Shown one piece after another: positions 1 through 8,386 of a stretch of DNA of 64,000 bases; the first letter of the stretch is position 1, and the number at the start of each line of letters is the position of its first letter. The notes under the pieces were generated by a model, which saw nothing but the letters and a program-made list of their open reading frames with translations, ran no database searches and had not been told where the DNA came from. The DNA lies in contig CAZCOG010000019.1 of the NCBI GenBank assembly GCA_964500445.1, forward strand, positions 1 to 64,000, given 5' to 3'. Origin of the DNA: Persicitalea sp964500445 (GTDB taxonomy: Bacteria; Bacteroidota; Bacteroidia; Cytophagales; Spirosomataceae). Made by a program: the position numbers and the translations under genes.

Positions 1-669
1 GTATATATAGGTAAAAAATCAGGAACATTTAAAGTACTAGCATTCTTGACTTTAATTTTATTATCAATTGCTATATTGTACTATTTAAAGGACGGAAATC
101 AGATTCTTAAAACGGGTGTATTAGGGATTTATAGATGTACATATAGCTTTTTTATGGGATGTCTAATTTCGGAAATATTTTTGAACAGAAGAATCCAAGA
201 ATATGCCATTTGTTTAGATAGAAATAGTAATAATATATTTTCTATGCTTGAAATATTATTAATAAGCGTTTCGCTGTTATCTGTAATGTATTTAGATAAA
301 ATTGACTTTATTGTACCCGTACTATTTTCTTTAACAATATTTGTGTTCTCATTTGAAAGGGGTATGTTGTCTCGTGTACTTGATAAGCCATTTTTTAAAA
401 AAATAGGTTTATTATCATATTCTATATATATGAATAATGTTTTGATTAAAACAATTTTTGATATAGTAATTTTAAGGTTTTGGAAAGTTGACACTTTATG
501 GTATGATTTGGCATTGATTCCATATATTGTAATACTTTACTTTACTTCCAAAATTACATATGAACTGTTTGAAGTAAGGGGTAAAATAATTTTTGAACGG
601 GTTATTAATTTGATAGTAAAATCCGAAATTAGCCCATCTGAAATTCATGTGAAACCCGCAAAAAAATAA
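1..669 (+). CDS. Acyltransferase 3 family membrane protein, C-terminal part (5'-truncated by window edge)
   Basis: The reading frame is open to base 1, so the gene starts upstream; an internal TTG at 46 is not a convincing start. The visible ~220 residues hold several hydrophobic segments and the motif GLLSYSIYMNN, which matches the conserved late transmembrane motif (LGxxSYxIYLxH) of the acyltransferase-3/OafA family that O-acetylates surface polysaccharides in the inner membrane. The usual His of that motif is Asn here. The tail is charged and cytoplasmic-like. It is followed by three glycosyltransferases, which fits a role in decorating an exopolysaccharide or O-antigen. Base composition is very AT-rich, like the next three genes and unlike the rest of the window. 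The family call rests on the C-terminal part only; the specific substrate cannot be read. Confidence 0.65.
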   Translation, partial: VYIGKKSGTFKVLAFLTLILLSIAILYYLKDGNQILKTGVLGIYRCTYSFFMGCLISEIFLNRRIQEYAICLDRNSNNIFSMLEILLISVSLLSVMYLDKIDFIVPVLFSLTIFVFSFERGMLSRVLDKPFFKKIGLLSYSIYMNNVLIKTIFDIVILRFWKVDTLWYDLALIPYIVILYFTSKITYELFEVRGKIIFERVINLIVKSEISPSEIHVKPAKK

Positions 670-670
670 A

Positions 671-694
671 ATTGACAAAAAAGTGTTTGTCAAT
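671..694. repeat. Inverted repeat after the acyltransferase gene
   Basis: Perfect 9-bp arms (671-679 and 686-694) with a 6-nt loop lie just after the acyltransferase stop. There is no clean T-run, so it is at best a weak terminator. The rest of the 204-bp gap to the next gene is AT-rich and featureless to my eye. Confidence 0.4.
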
Positions 695-873
695 CTGAAA
701 ATTTATTCCCCAATTTTGTTGAAGATGAGTAAATAGTTGGTTTTGAAAATAAATTCGAGATTAAATCAGCCTTTTTGATTTTTATTTATTGTCACTAGAA
801 TCTTACATATCTATTGATCCTTCAATATAATAGATGATTTATAAATTCACTCTTAATTGTTAATGATTCGAAT

Positions 874-1989
874 ATGAATGTACTTATTTTTTATATGAAG
901 CTAGATCAAGGCGGAGTTCAAAGAATGATTGTTAATGTTGCAAATTATTTGGCATCGAAAAAATACCATGTGTCAATATATTTAGTCAAGAAGGAGGGGC
1001 AATACCTTACTATGCTGGATCCTAAGATTCAAGTTATTGGGATAGAAGACCATAGTAAAATTTCACTTATTAAAGTGCTATATAAAGTTATTAGAGCTAA
1101 TAAGATTGATATAGTTTTCACAGCTGTTTCACATTTTAACCTGATAGCAATTTTATTAAAAATCTTAACAAGATCCAAAAAGACTAAATTTGTTATTTCG
1201 GAGAGAAGTAATACATTTAAGGAGTTTTTTCGTAATCCATTTTCTTTTGAACTGATTTGGTTCAAGCTAGGTTTTTTTTTGATTCCTATTTTCTACAGAC
1301 TAGCTGATCATATTATTGCTGTTTCAAATGGTGTTGCAAAGGATCTTTCTAAAATTGCATTACTACCCTTGAATAGAATAACTATTATTCATAATCCCGC
1401 TTTTAGTAAAGACTTAGTTTTGCAGAGTAAACAACAAGTTATTCATCCTTGGATAAATAATAAAGATCATTTATTAGTAATAGCGGTTGGAAGACTAAGT
1501 GCCCAAAAAGATTTTTCTACATTAATAAAAAGTTTTAAATATGTAACCCAGAAAATTAATGCTAAATTACTTATACTTGGTGACGGACCTCTTGAAAATC
1601 GTTTACATATGCTTATAAATAAACTTCATCTAAATGATAGTGTTAATTTAATTGGATTTCAACCAAATCCGGTTTCTTGGATTGATAAATCTAATCTCTT
1701 TGTACTTTCTTCCAAATGGGAGGGATTTGGCAACGTAATTGTAGAAGCTTTAGCTACTGGAAAAACCGTCGTTTCAACAAATTGTAAAAGCGGTCCTTCT
1801 GAAATACTTGAAGATGGGAGATATGGCTATCTTACGGGTGTCAATAAACCCTATGAGTTAGCAAATACCATAATTCAAGCCTTAGAAAATCCTATGTGTC
1901 CAAAGTTACTTTTAGGAAGAGCTACTGAATTCGATATTGATTTAGTAATGTCAAAGTATGAGGATGTGTTTAGTTCAAATAGGAATTAA
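874..1989 (+). CDS. Glycosyltransferase family 4 (GT-B fold)
   Basis: 371 residues, a normal GT4 length. The N-terminus has the GGVQRM glycine-rich acceptor-side loop. The C-terminal nucleotide-sugar domain carries AVGRLSAQKDF (about residue 205), GDGPLENRL (about 235) and the E-x7-E motif in EGFGNVIVEA (about 282-291), typical of retaining GT4 enzymes. It would transfer a sugar from a nucleotide donor to a lipid-linked or growing polysaccharide at the cytoplasmic face of the inner membrane. It is separated from the next glycosyltransferase by only 11 bp, so the two are probably cotranscribed. Base composition is strongly AT-rich. Donor and acceptor cannot be inferred from sequence. Confidence 0.88.
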   Translation: MNVLIFYMKLDQGGVQRMIVNVANYLASKKYHVSIYLVKKEGQYLTMLDPKIQVIGIEDHSKISLIKVLYKVIRANKIDIVFTAVSHFNLIAILLKILTRSKKTKFVISERSNTFKEFFRNPFSFELIWFKLGFFLIPIFYRLADHIIAVSNGVAKDLSKIALLPLNRITIIHNPAFSKDLVLQSKQQVIHPWINNKDHLLVIAVGRLSAQKDFSTLIKSFKYVTQKINAKLLILGDGPLENRLHMLINKLHLNDSVNLIGFQPNPVSWIDKSNLFVLSSKWEGFGNVIVEALATGKTVVSTNCKSGPSEILEDGRYGYLTGVNKPYELANTIIQALENPMCPKLLLGRATEFDIDLVMSKYEDVFSSNRN

Positions 1990-2000
1990 TCGAATACGAC

Positions 2001-3161
2001 ATGAGGGTTCTTAGTATACACAATGAATACCTAATAAGAGGTGGTGAAGAAGAGTCTAGAAAGGCTGAGATAGAAATTTTGCGAAAAAATGGTATTGAAG
2101 TAATAGAGTATACTGAAAACAATAGAGTGGTAGATAATATGTCGAAGCTGAGATTAGCAATTCGAACTATTTGGTCTTCTGAAAGCTACCAAAATGTTTG
2201 CAAGATACTTAAGCATCAAAAAATTGATATTATTCATGTCCAAAATATATTCCCTTTAATATCACCATCTATTTATTATGCTGCCAAGTCCTTTAACATT
2301 CCTGTTATACAAGCAGTAAGGAATTATCGGAATCTTTGTATAAACTCCTACTTGTACCGTGAAGGACACATTTGTGAAAGCTGTTTGGCTCACAAGTATC
2401 CCATATCTGGTGTAATTAATAAATGTTATCGTAATAGTTACTCAGCTAGTATTGTTGCTGCTAGTACGCAATGGTTCCACAATTATATTAATTCAAGACG
2501 ACATATTAATTTTTATTTATGTATTTCTGAATTTGTAAAGAATAAAATGGTTGAAGGCGGTTTTCCTTCCAACAAGTTAATTGTAAAACCAAATTTTGTT
2601 TATCCTGATCCCGGCTACAGTCCTTATAAGGATAATTTTATTCTCTACGTTGGTCGACTTTCTTCTGAAAAAGGCATCAATATTTTATTAGATTCCTTAA
2701 AGAACTTAAAAACTTCAAATTTAACACTTAAAATTATTGGTGAAGGTGATGTTTCTAAGTTGATAGAAACGTACATCGGGAAAGGTTTTAGAATTGAACT
2801 TTTGGGTCGACTTTCAATTTCAGATACTTATGATATTATAGGTAATTCATCAGCTTTAATTATTCCTTCTGAATGGAATGAACCATTTGGTAGAGTTATA
2901 GTTGAAGCTTTTGCTAAAGGTACACCTGTTATAGGAGCTAACGTTGGAGGAATCACTGAACTTATTGAAGATGGTGTTAATGGTTTTTTATTTAAAAATG
3001 GTGATTCTTTAGATTTGGCAAAAAAAATTGATTACCTTTTTGAAAATAAAGATAGAATAAATGAATTGGGATTGGCAGGTAGATCCTCCTTTTTACAATA
3101 TTATACTTCGGAAGTTAATTACCGTATGCTTATGGAAATTTATTCACGAGTTTTATTATGA
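2001..3161 (+). CDS. Glycosyltransferase family 4
   Basis: 386 residues. The start MRVLSIHNEY followed by RGGEEE is typical of GT4 proteins of surface-polysaccharide loci. A Cys-bearing segment near residues 110-145 (with CESC about residue 126 and a later KCYR) recurs in this subgroup. The donor-binding half has YVGRLSSEKG and the E-x7-E element in EPFGRVIVEAF (about residue 293), then GGITELI. Predicted role is sugar transfer in exopolysaccharide or O-antigen assembly. Its last codons overlap the start of the WecG-like gene by 4 bp (ATGA), a sign of translational coupling. AT-rich like its neighbours. Confidence 0.88.
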   Translation: MRVLSIHNEYLIRGGEEESRKAEIEILRKNGIEVIEYTENNRVVDNMSKLRLAIRTIWSSESYQNVCKILKHQKIDIIHVQNIFPLISPSIYYAAKSFNIPVIQAVRNYRNLCINSYLYREGHICESCLAHKYPISGVINKCYRNSYSASIVAASTQWFHNYINSRRHINFYLCISEFVKNKMVEGGFPSNKLIVKPNFVYPDPGYSPYKDNFILYVGRLSSEKGINILLDSLKNLKTSNLTLKIIGEGDVSKLIETYIGKGFRIELLGRLSISDTYDIIGNSSALIIPSEWNEPFGRVIVEAFAKGTPVIGANVGGITELIEDGVNGFLFKNGDSLDLAKKIDYLFENKDRINELGLAGRSSFLQYYTSEVNYRMLMEIYSRVLL

Positions 3162-3925
3162 TTAATATCAGTATGATCATCAAAAAGAATGTTTTCGGTA
3201 TTAATTATTCTATCGTTGATTATAATTCAGCTAGCGATATAATAATTCAGTCATCCAAGTCAAGACGCAGTTTTGGTGTAACTGCCCTCGCTGTTCATGG
3301 ACTGATCGAATCTTATAATAATCATGAATTAAAAGACAAAATCAATACTATTGATTTAGTCGTCCCAGATGGTCAACCAATCCGTTGGGCTTTGAACTCA
3401 TTTTATAAGGTAGGATTACGAGATCGGGTCTATGGACCTACTTTGACTAAACACGTATTAGAAAAGGCAAATGTTGCGCATCTCGGTGTTTTTCTTTTTG
3501 GCAGCACTAGTGAGACACTGGAAAAGTTTTCCCAATATATCCAAATTAATTTTCCGAATATTTCAATTCGAGGTACTCACACGGATCGATTTCGTGAGGC
3601 TACACCAGAGGAGGATGCCATTGATATAAAGAGAATTAATGATTCTGGAGCAAATATAATTCTCGTTGGTCGTGGTTGTCCCCGGCAGGAACTTTGGGTT
3701 GCCAATCACTTAGGACTTGTTCATGGGGCCATGATGGCGGTCGGAGCTGCTTTTAATTTTCATGCTGGTAATTTGAAACAAGCACCAAAGTGGATGCAGG
3801 ATAGTGGGCTCGAGTGGCTTTATCGACTTATCCAGGAGCCTGGCCGTCTTTGGAAGCGCTACCTTTTTACCAATACACAATTTATTTATCTATTCTTAAA
3901 GCATCAATTCATAAAAAAGGTATAG
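3158..3925 (+). CDS. WecG/TagA/CpsF family glycosyltransferase
   Basis: 255 residues, the usual family length. Diagnostic features are the conserved VPDGQPIRWAL segment (about residues 68-78, with the catalytic-type Asp), the RVYGPTL motif, FLFGS, and the GCPRQELW segment near residue 173. The family transfers an N-acetylated amino sugar or related sugar to a membrane lipid-linked acceptor (ManNAc in ECA and teichoic acid assembly). It overlaps the preceding GT4 gene by 4 bp. The start at 3158 gives the overlap; an internal Met at 3173 is a shorter alternative. Its codons are AT-rich in the first two thirds and become less so near the end. Confidence 0.9.
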   Translation: MINISMIIKKNVFGINYSIVDYNSASDIIIQSSKSRRSFGVTALAVHGLIESYNNHELKDKINTIDLVVPDGQPIRWALNSFYKVGLRDRVYGPTLTKHVLEKANVAHLGVFLFGSTSETLEKFSQYIQINFPNISIRGTHTDRFREATPEEDAIDIKRINDSGANIILVGRGCPRQELWVANHLGLVHGAMMAVGAAFNFHAGNLKQAPKWMQDSGLEWLYRLIQEPGRLWKRYLFTNTQFIYLFLKHQFIKKV

Positions 3926-3929
3926 TATT

Positions 3930-5021
3930 ATGAATATAGCATTAGTAACCGGCTCGGCCGGACTCATCGGAAGCGAGTCGGTCGCCTTCCTGGCCGAAAA
4001 GTTCGATCTGGTCGTCGGCATAGACAACAACCTGCGTCAGTACTTTTTTGGTGAGGATGGCAACACCGCCTGGAACCGTAACCGCATCGAAGAAGCCCAC
4101 AGCAACTATAAGCACGAAAGCGCCGATATCCGCGAAGTGAGTCAGTTGGAGCCTATTTTCAAGGAATATGGTACCGATATTAAGATGATTGTGCATACTG
4201 CGGCGCAGCCCAGTCACGACTGGGCCGCCAAGGAGCCATTCACCGATTTCGGCGTGAATGCGGTAGGTACCATCAACATGCTGGAAATGACCCGGCTGCA
4301 CTGTCCCGAGGCGGTATTCATTTTCACATCCACCAATAAAGTGTACGGCGACAACCCCAACTACCTGCCGCTGGTCGAACTGGAAACCCGCTGGGAAATC
4401 GCCGAAGACCACCCTTATTTCGAAAATGGTATCGACGAACAGCACAGCATCGACCACACCAAGCACTCAATTTTCGGGGCATCCAAGGTTGCGGCTGATG
4501 TAATGGTACAAGAGTACGGCCGTTATTTTGGCATGAAGACCGGCGTGTTCCGGGGCGGCTGCCTTACGGGCCCCAACCACTCGGGAGCGCAGTTGCACGG
4601 CTTCCTGGCTTATCTGATGAAATGCGCCATTACGGGTAATCACTACACGATTTTCGGCTACAAGGGAAAGCAGGTTCGCGACAACATCCACAGCCACGAC
4701 CTGGTGAATATGTTCTGGCACTTTTACCAGGACCCCAAGCCGGGTGAAGTGTATAACGCGGGTGGCGGACGCTTCGCCAACTGCTCGATGATCGAGGCCA
4801 TCGCGCTCTGCGAGCAGATTTCGGGCAAGAAACTGTCGCACTCATACTCGGAGACCAACCGCTCGGGCGACCATATCTGGTACATCAGCGACCTGTCCAA
4901 GTTTAAGGCTCATTATCCCGGCTGGAACTGGGAGTATGGCCTGCAAGAAACATTGACCCAGATCCACGACGGCATCGCATCACGTCTGGCTTTAAAACAA
5001 ACATCACTCGGACGCGAGTAG
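3930..5021 (+). CDS. NAD-dependent epimerase/dehydratase, CDP-paratose 2-epimerase-like
   Basis: 363 residues, extended short-chain dehydrogenase fold. The N-terminal NAD site is VTGSAGLIGSE (residues 6-16), TSTNKVYGD lies near residue 133, and the catalytic-lysine segment FGASK spans residues 182-186. The RGGCLTGPNHSG and GKQVRDNIHS segments match the CDP-paratose/tyvelose 2-epimerase branch that remodels deoxyhexoses for surface glycans. The Tyr of the classical YxxxK pair is Phe182; I recall the same Phe in other members of this branch. The gene starts 4 bp after the WecG-like gene but is abruptly GC-rich, so it may have a different history from the AT-rich genes before it. Exact substrate unknown. 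Confidence 0.8.
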   Translation: MNIALVTGSAGLIGSESVAFLAEKFDLVVGIDNNLRQYFFGEDGNTAWNRNRIEEAHSNYKHESADIREVSQLEPIFKEYGTDIKMIVHTAAQPSHDWAAKEPFTDFGVNAVGTINMLEMTRLHCPEAVFIFTSTNKVYGDNPNYLPLVELETRWEIAEDHPYFENGIDEQHSIDHTKHSIFGASKVAADVMVQEYGRYFGMKTGVFRGGCLTGPNHSGAQLHGFLAYLMKCAITGNHYTIFGYKGKQVRDNIHSHDLVNMFWHFYQDPKPGEVYNAGGGRFANCSMIEAIALCEQISGKKLSHSYSETNRSGDHIWYISDLSKFKAHYPGWNWEYGLQETLTQIHDGIASRLALKQTSLGRE

Positions 5022-5615
5022 TATTCACTACACCATAAGTTGCTAATCAATAGCCTGATTATGCCGGAGTTAATAATAAATTTATATAACTACTGTTCTA
5101 ACACGGGACACACGCTGAAAGGCAAGCGAAAGAAGATTATTAATATGAAAGAAGCTTTCTTAAAGCGAATTGATAGCTAACTACCGAAATAGCTCAGTTG
5201 ACTATCTATGGATTTTTTTGATGCAACTACATTTTGAATTTATTAATTGAACTTCTTCATCGGACGTATTTTATTTTAAAATAGTACTATATCCTTCAGG
5301 ATTTCTTATAGAGTAACTTATAGGTTTACAAAATTTTGCAAAAAAGTATTTAATATCAAAAAAAAGTGCTAAGTTCGTCCTACCAATTACTATACATGCT
5401 CTGAAATCTCGTGTGGAAATAAGTCCTCAGCTTTCCATAATCCTTTTTTACTATAATTAGTATCAAGTAGCGAGAGAAATTTAAACGGTCACATAGTTAG
5501 TGCATTTTACTACTATTTTTCGACCTACAAATACAAATTCATATTCCTGTCTGGGAAAATGAATCTTGAATAAGTACAATTTGTATAGTGTCCCCTCTTA
5601 ACGTTATTAACCCGT
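5022..5615. other. 594-bp AT-rich spacer without a convincing gene
   Basis: No reading frame of useful length is seen. The stretch is AT-rich like the first glycosyltransferase genes although both flanking genes are GC-rich. It holds an 11-codon ATG frame at 5144-5179 and, just after it, a 17-base run at 5184-5200 that looks like the acceptor/D-arm start of a tRNA, but no complete cloverleaf follows. The 5' leader of the glycosylphosphotransferase probably lies in the last 100 bp. It could be a decayed gene or an island boundary. Confidence 0.5.
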
Positions 5616-6983
5616 ATGAATCAGTCGTACCAACTCCGTCTGGCCCAGTATACCCGCTGGATCGACCTGCTGCTCCTCAATGGGGTATTCGGCCTGTTTT
5701 CCTGGGCCCAATCTCCTTACGATTCCGTCGATGATACTTATTTTATTCTGCAGCTCACGCTGAATCTGATCTGGCTGGCGCTGACCTATTTTTCGCAAAC
5801 CTACGCGCTGTCGCGTCACGAAATGAGCGTCGAAGCGCTGCTGCGTCGCTTCCTGCGGGCTGTGTTGCTGCTGGTCCTCACGATCACGGCCTTCCTGTAC
5901 TTTACCAAGTACGGGGAGAGCGTTTCCCGGCTGTTGCTGGGTAACACGATGGCGGGTTTTGCTCTGACAGGCTCGCTGAGCCGCTTTCTATCGATTCAGT
6001 GGTTGCGCAACTACCGCCGGGCGGGCCACAACGAAAGTGGCTACCTGACGGTGGGCAACTGCGAGCTGGGCGATATTCTGCAGCAACGCTTTGCGCAGCG
6101 CCACGACCTGGGGGTTCAGTACCGGGGCGGGTTCGAATTTGGGGGCCGGGCGCTGGAAGATGAACTGCTGCGACTGGAAATGCTCATCGAGGAATCCGGG
6201 GCCGACTGCCTGTATTGCTGTCTGACCAACCTGACGCCCGAGCAGGTGCAGGGAATTATCCAGTTGGGGGAGCGGCAGCGCGCCAGCATCCGCCTGGTGC
6301 CCGATTTCCGGGGCTTCGTATCGCATCAGGCGACGATGCACTACCACGATGTGGTACCGGTGATCGACGTATCGACGCGGCCGTATTCCAACGTGGCCGA
6401 CGAAACCTACAAGCGGGCCTTCGATATTGCGTTTTCAGTCGTCGTTATGCTGCTGGGGGCGCCGGTGTTCGCCCTGGTGGCCGGGGCGGTCAAGATATTC
6501 TCGCCGGGACCGGTATTCTTCCGGCAGGAACGGACCGGCCGCTGGGGACAGCCGTTTTACATTTACAAATTCAGAACCATGCGCACCGATGCGCACAAAA
6601 TGGGGCTTCTCCACTCCCAGGGTGAACGTGATCCGCGCATTACAACTATTGGACGGTTTTTGCGCAAAACCCGGCTGGACGAACTCCCGCAGTTCCTGAA
6701 CGTCATCAAAGGTGAAATGTCAGTCGTAGGGCCACGGCCGCTGCCCTATTACGATGTTGAAATGTTGATGAAAGCCGACCCCATACATTTTAAGAAACTT
6801 TTGACGGTCAAGCCCGGTATCACGTCGATTGGCCAATTAAAAGTAGGCTACGCCGACACCCTGACTCTAAACCTTACGCGCATGAGCCACGATCTGTACT
6901 ATCTGCGGAAGTACAGCCTGTGGTACGACCTGTACCTGATCGGCCTGACGGTGCACGTAATGGTCACGGGTCGGGGCAAGTAG
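5616..6983 (+). CDS. Exopolysaccharide polyprenyl glycosylphosphotransferase (bacterial sugar transferase family)
   Basis: 455 residues. The N-terminal third has about four to five hydrophobic spans and a Rossmann-like central region (VGNCELGD near 145), as in WcaJ/WbaP-type initiating enzymes. The C-terminal sugar transferase domain begins near residue 265 (YKRAFDIAFS) and carries the conserved FRQERTGRWGQPF, KFRTMRTDA, LDELPQFLNVIKGEMS and VGPRPLP segments. The enzyme moves a sugar-1-phosphate from a UDP-sugar to undecaprenyl phosphate at the inner membrane, starting repeat-unit synthesis. Its place between the glycosyltransferase genes and the YjbH-like pair supports an exopolysaccharide locus. 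Codons are GC-rich. Confidence 0.93.
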   Translation: MNQSYQLRLAQYTRWIDLLLLNGVFGLFSWAQSPYDSVDDTYFILQLTLNLIWLALTYFSQTYALSRHEMSVEALLRRFLRAVLLLVLTITAFLYFTKYGESVSRLLLGNTMAGFALTGSLSRFLSIQWLRNYRRAGHNESGYLTVGNCELGDILQQRFAQRHDLGVQYRGGFEFGGRALEDELLRLEMLIEESGADCLYCCLTNLTPEQVQGIIQLGERQRASIRLVPDFRGFVSHQATMHYHDVVPVIDVSTRPYSNVADETYKRAFDIAFSVVVMLLGAPVFALVAGAVKIFSPGPVFFRQERTGRWGQPFYIYKFRTMRTDAHKMGLLHSQGERDPRITTIGRFLRKTRLDELPQFLNVIKGEMSVVGPRPLPYYDVEMLMKADPIHFKKLLTVKPGITSIGQLKVGYADTLTLNLTRMSHDLYYLRKYSLWYDLYLIGLTVHVMVTGRGK

Positions 6984-7288
6984 TTTTATAAGTTGAGAGT
7001 TGAAAGTTGACAGTGCTTTTATAATCCAATTAAGAGTTCAGAGAAACACCATCATTCATAACTCCTCACTTATCCGCGGGCCCGACCGAACGCGGGGCGC
7101 CTCGCGGTCATCATTCAGCATTTATAATTCATCATTAGAAACGCCCGATCACAATTCCTCATTCATACCTGGATCGCCAGCCAGAAGGGTTCAGTCCAAC
7201 ATCCAGAATCCAGCATCTAATATCTAACATCCAAATTTTCACTTTTACCAATCACCTTCTACCTTATCACCTTTTACCTTTTTAGATT
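6984..7288. repeat. 305-bp intergenic tract of degenerate short-word repeats
   Basis: No gene is credible here; the frame at 7000-7227 is made of repeat words. The tract is a chain of near-repeats: GTTGA-GAGTT-GAAAGTTGA words at its start, CATTCATAACTCCTCA and CATTTATAATTCATCATT words in the middle, CCAACATCCAGAATCCAGC words, and ACCTTNTACCTTATCACC words before the lipoprotein gene. The same vocabularies recur in other gaps of this window. Confidence 0.7.
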
Positions 7289-8323
7289 ATGAAAAAAAGA
7301 ACTTTGTCCCTGTGTGCGTATGGCCTGGCGTTGACGCTGGTCATGTACAATTGTAAGAAGAAAGACGAGCCATTTCCCACGGAACCGGATTCGGAGCTGG
7401 TGAAGGAGATTAACGGCATTGAGGCGGCGCCCGTCACGCTGGTGCAGCCCGCGGCCGTCACGACCACGCCTTCGTCCCTGACAGCATCGGCCCAGGCGAC
7501 CGAAGTAGCCGGCGCCATGAGTTCGCTGTCGTCCGGCACGGTACCCGCTTCGGTGCAGGGGGCTTCCGACAACATCAAAGCCGCTCTGTCGCCCACGGAA
7601 CTGAATACTCTTTCCACGCTGTCGCCCGCTATGGTCGGCGCTATCGCGGCCGGAGGCGCACTGCCCCCCGACATGAAGGCCATTATGGACAAGGCCATGG
7701 CCAATCCCGCTCTGGCGGCTTATCTGCCCAAAATGACGCTGCCCACCGTAAACGGGAAAGCGGTATCGGGGGGCCGGACGGGTGCTATCGAAGAAGTGGA
7801 GAAAACGGAGGGGATCGAGGTGGAAGACGCCTGCATCCAGGCCGCCCAGGCTACTTTCGACGCGGTGAAAGCCCGGCTCGATGCTACCAAAGCGACCAGG
7901 GACGCCGAAGTAGCGGCGGCCTACAACACGGCCATCGCGCCGCTCACGGCCGAACAGGCCAGCTGTACGAGCGGTATCCCGGCCACCTACAACGCGCTGC
8001 GTACGGCGGCCCAGGCCCAGGCTACCCAGGCGTTGGCTGATCTGGCGGCGGCGCAGAGCGTAATTCCGGCGGATCTGTACGCCACGCTACGGGCTTATGT
8101 TAACATTCAGTTGCTGAGTTTATTGAGCTCGATCAATACGTTGCAGGCGGCGGATCTGAAAGCATGTAGTGAAAAAACGGCGGCAGCCACCGCGGCGGCC
8201 CAGGCAGCCCGTGACGCCAACGCGGCGGCCGTGAATGCGTCGTACCAGGAGGCATTGGCCAAAGCGACGGCCAAGAAGGCTGATTTAGTAAAAAGCTGTC
8301 ATAACCAGGGAGGCGGTAACTAA
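7289..8323 (+). CDS. Ala-rich putative lipoprotein with coiled-coil-like C-terminal half, unknown function
   Basis: 344 residues. The N-terminus MKKRTLSL plus a hydrophobic run ending in YNCKKK suggests a lipoprotein signal with Cys22 as the lipidated residue, although Asn before the Cys is not a textbook lipobox. Residues 45-150 are Ala/Ser/Thr/Pro-rich. Residues 175-340 are strongly Ala-rich with regularly spaced charged residues, as in long helices, and contain four or five scattered Cys. I recognise no catalytic motif. It lies between the glycosylphosphotransferase and the YjbH pair and ends before a strong terminator, so it is probably expressed separately from yjbH. It may be a periplasmic or outer-membrane accessory of the polysaccharide locus (inference from position only). 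Confidence 0.6.
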   Translation: MKKRTLSLCAYGLALTLVMYNCKKKDEPFPTEPDSELVKEINGIEAAPVTLVQPAAVTTTPSSLTASAQATEVAGAMSSLSSGTVPASVQGASDNIKAALSPTELNTLSTLSPAMVGAIAAGGALPPDMKAIMDKAMANPALAAYLPKMTLPTVNGKAVSGGRTGAIEEVEKTEGIEVEDACIQAAQATFDAVKARLDATKATRDAEVAAAYNTAIAPLTAEQASCTSGIPATYNALRTAAQAQATQALADLAAAQSVIPADLYATLRAYVNIQLLSLLSSINTLQAADLKACSEKTAAATAAAQAARDANAAAVNASYQEALAKATAKKADLVKSCHNQGGGN

Positions 8324-8337
8324 GCTGTCTTGCCAGG

Positions 8338-8374
8338 CAGGTATGATGATTTCCCATCATACCTGTGTTTTTTT
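8338..8374 (+). terminator. Rho-independent terminator after the Ala-rich lipoprotein gene
   Basis: Perfect 11-bp stem (8338-8348 pairing with 8355-8365), 6-nt loop, then a run of T from 8367. It sits 14 bp after the lipoprotein stop and just before the YjbH N-terminal gene. Confidence 0.9.
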
Positions 8375-8386
8375 AGATCGAGTTTC

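Noticed and set aside
5184..5200. Intact tRNA gene
   Set aside because: Only the 5' portion looks tRNA-like; no anticodon stem, T-arm or CCA region follows.
7000..7227. Open frame in the word-repeat spacer
   Set aside because: Translated repeat words only.
8330..8386. Upstream TTG extension of the YjbH N-terminal gene
   Set aside because: It would be translated through a strong terminator hairpin; the ATG at 8387 gives a normal signal peptide.
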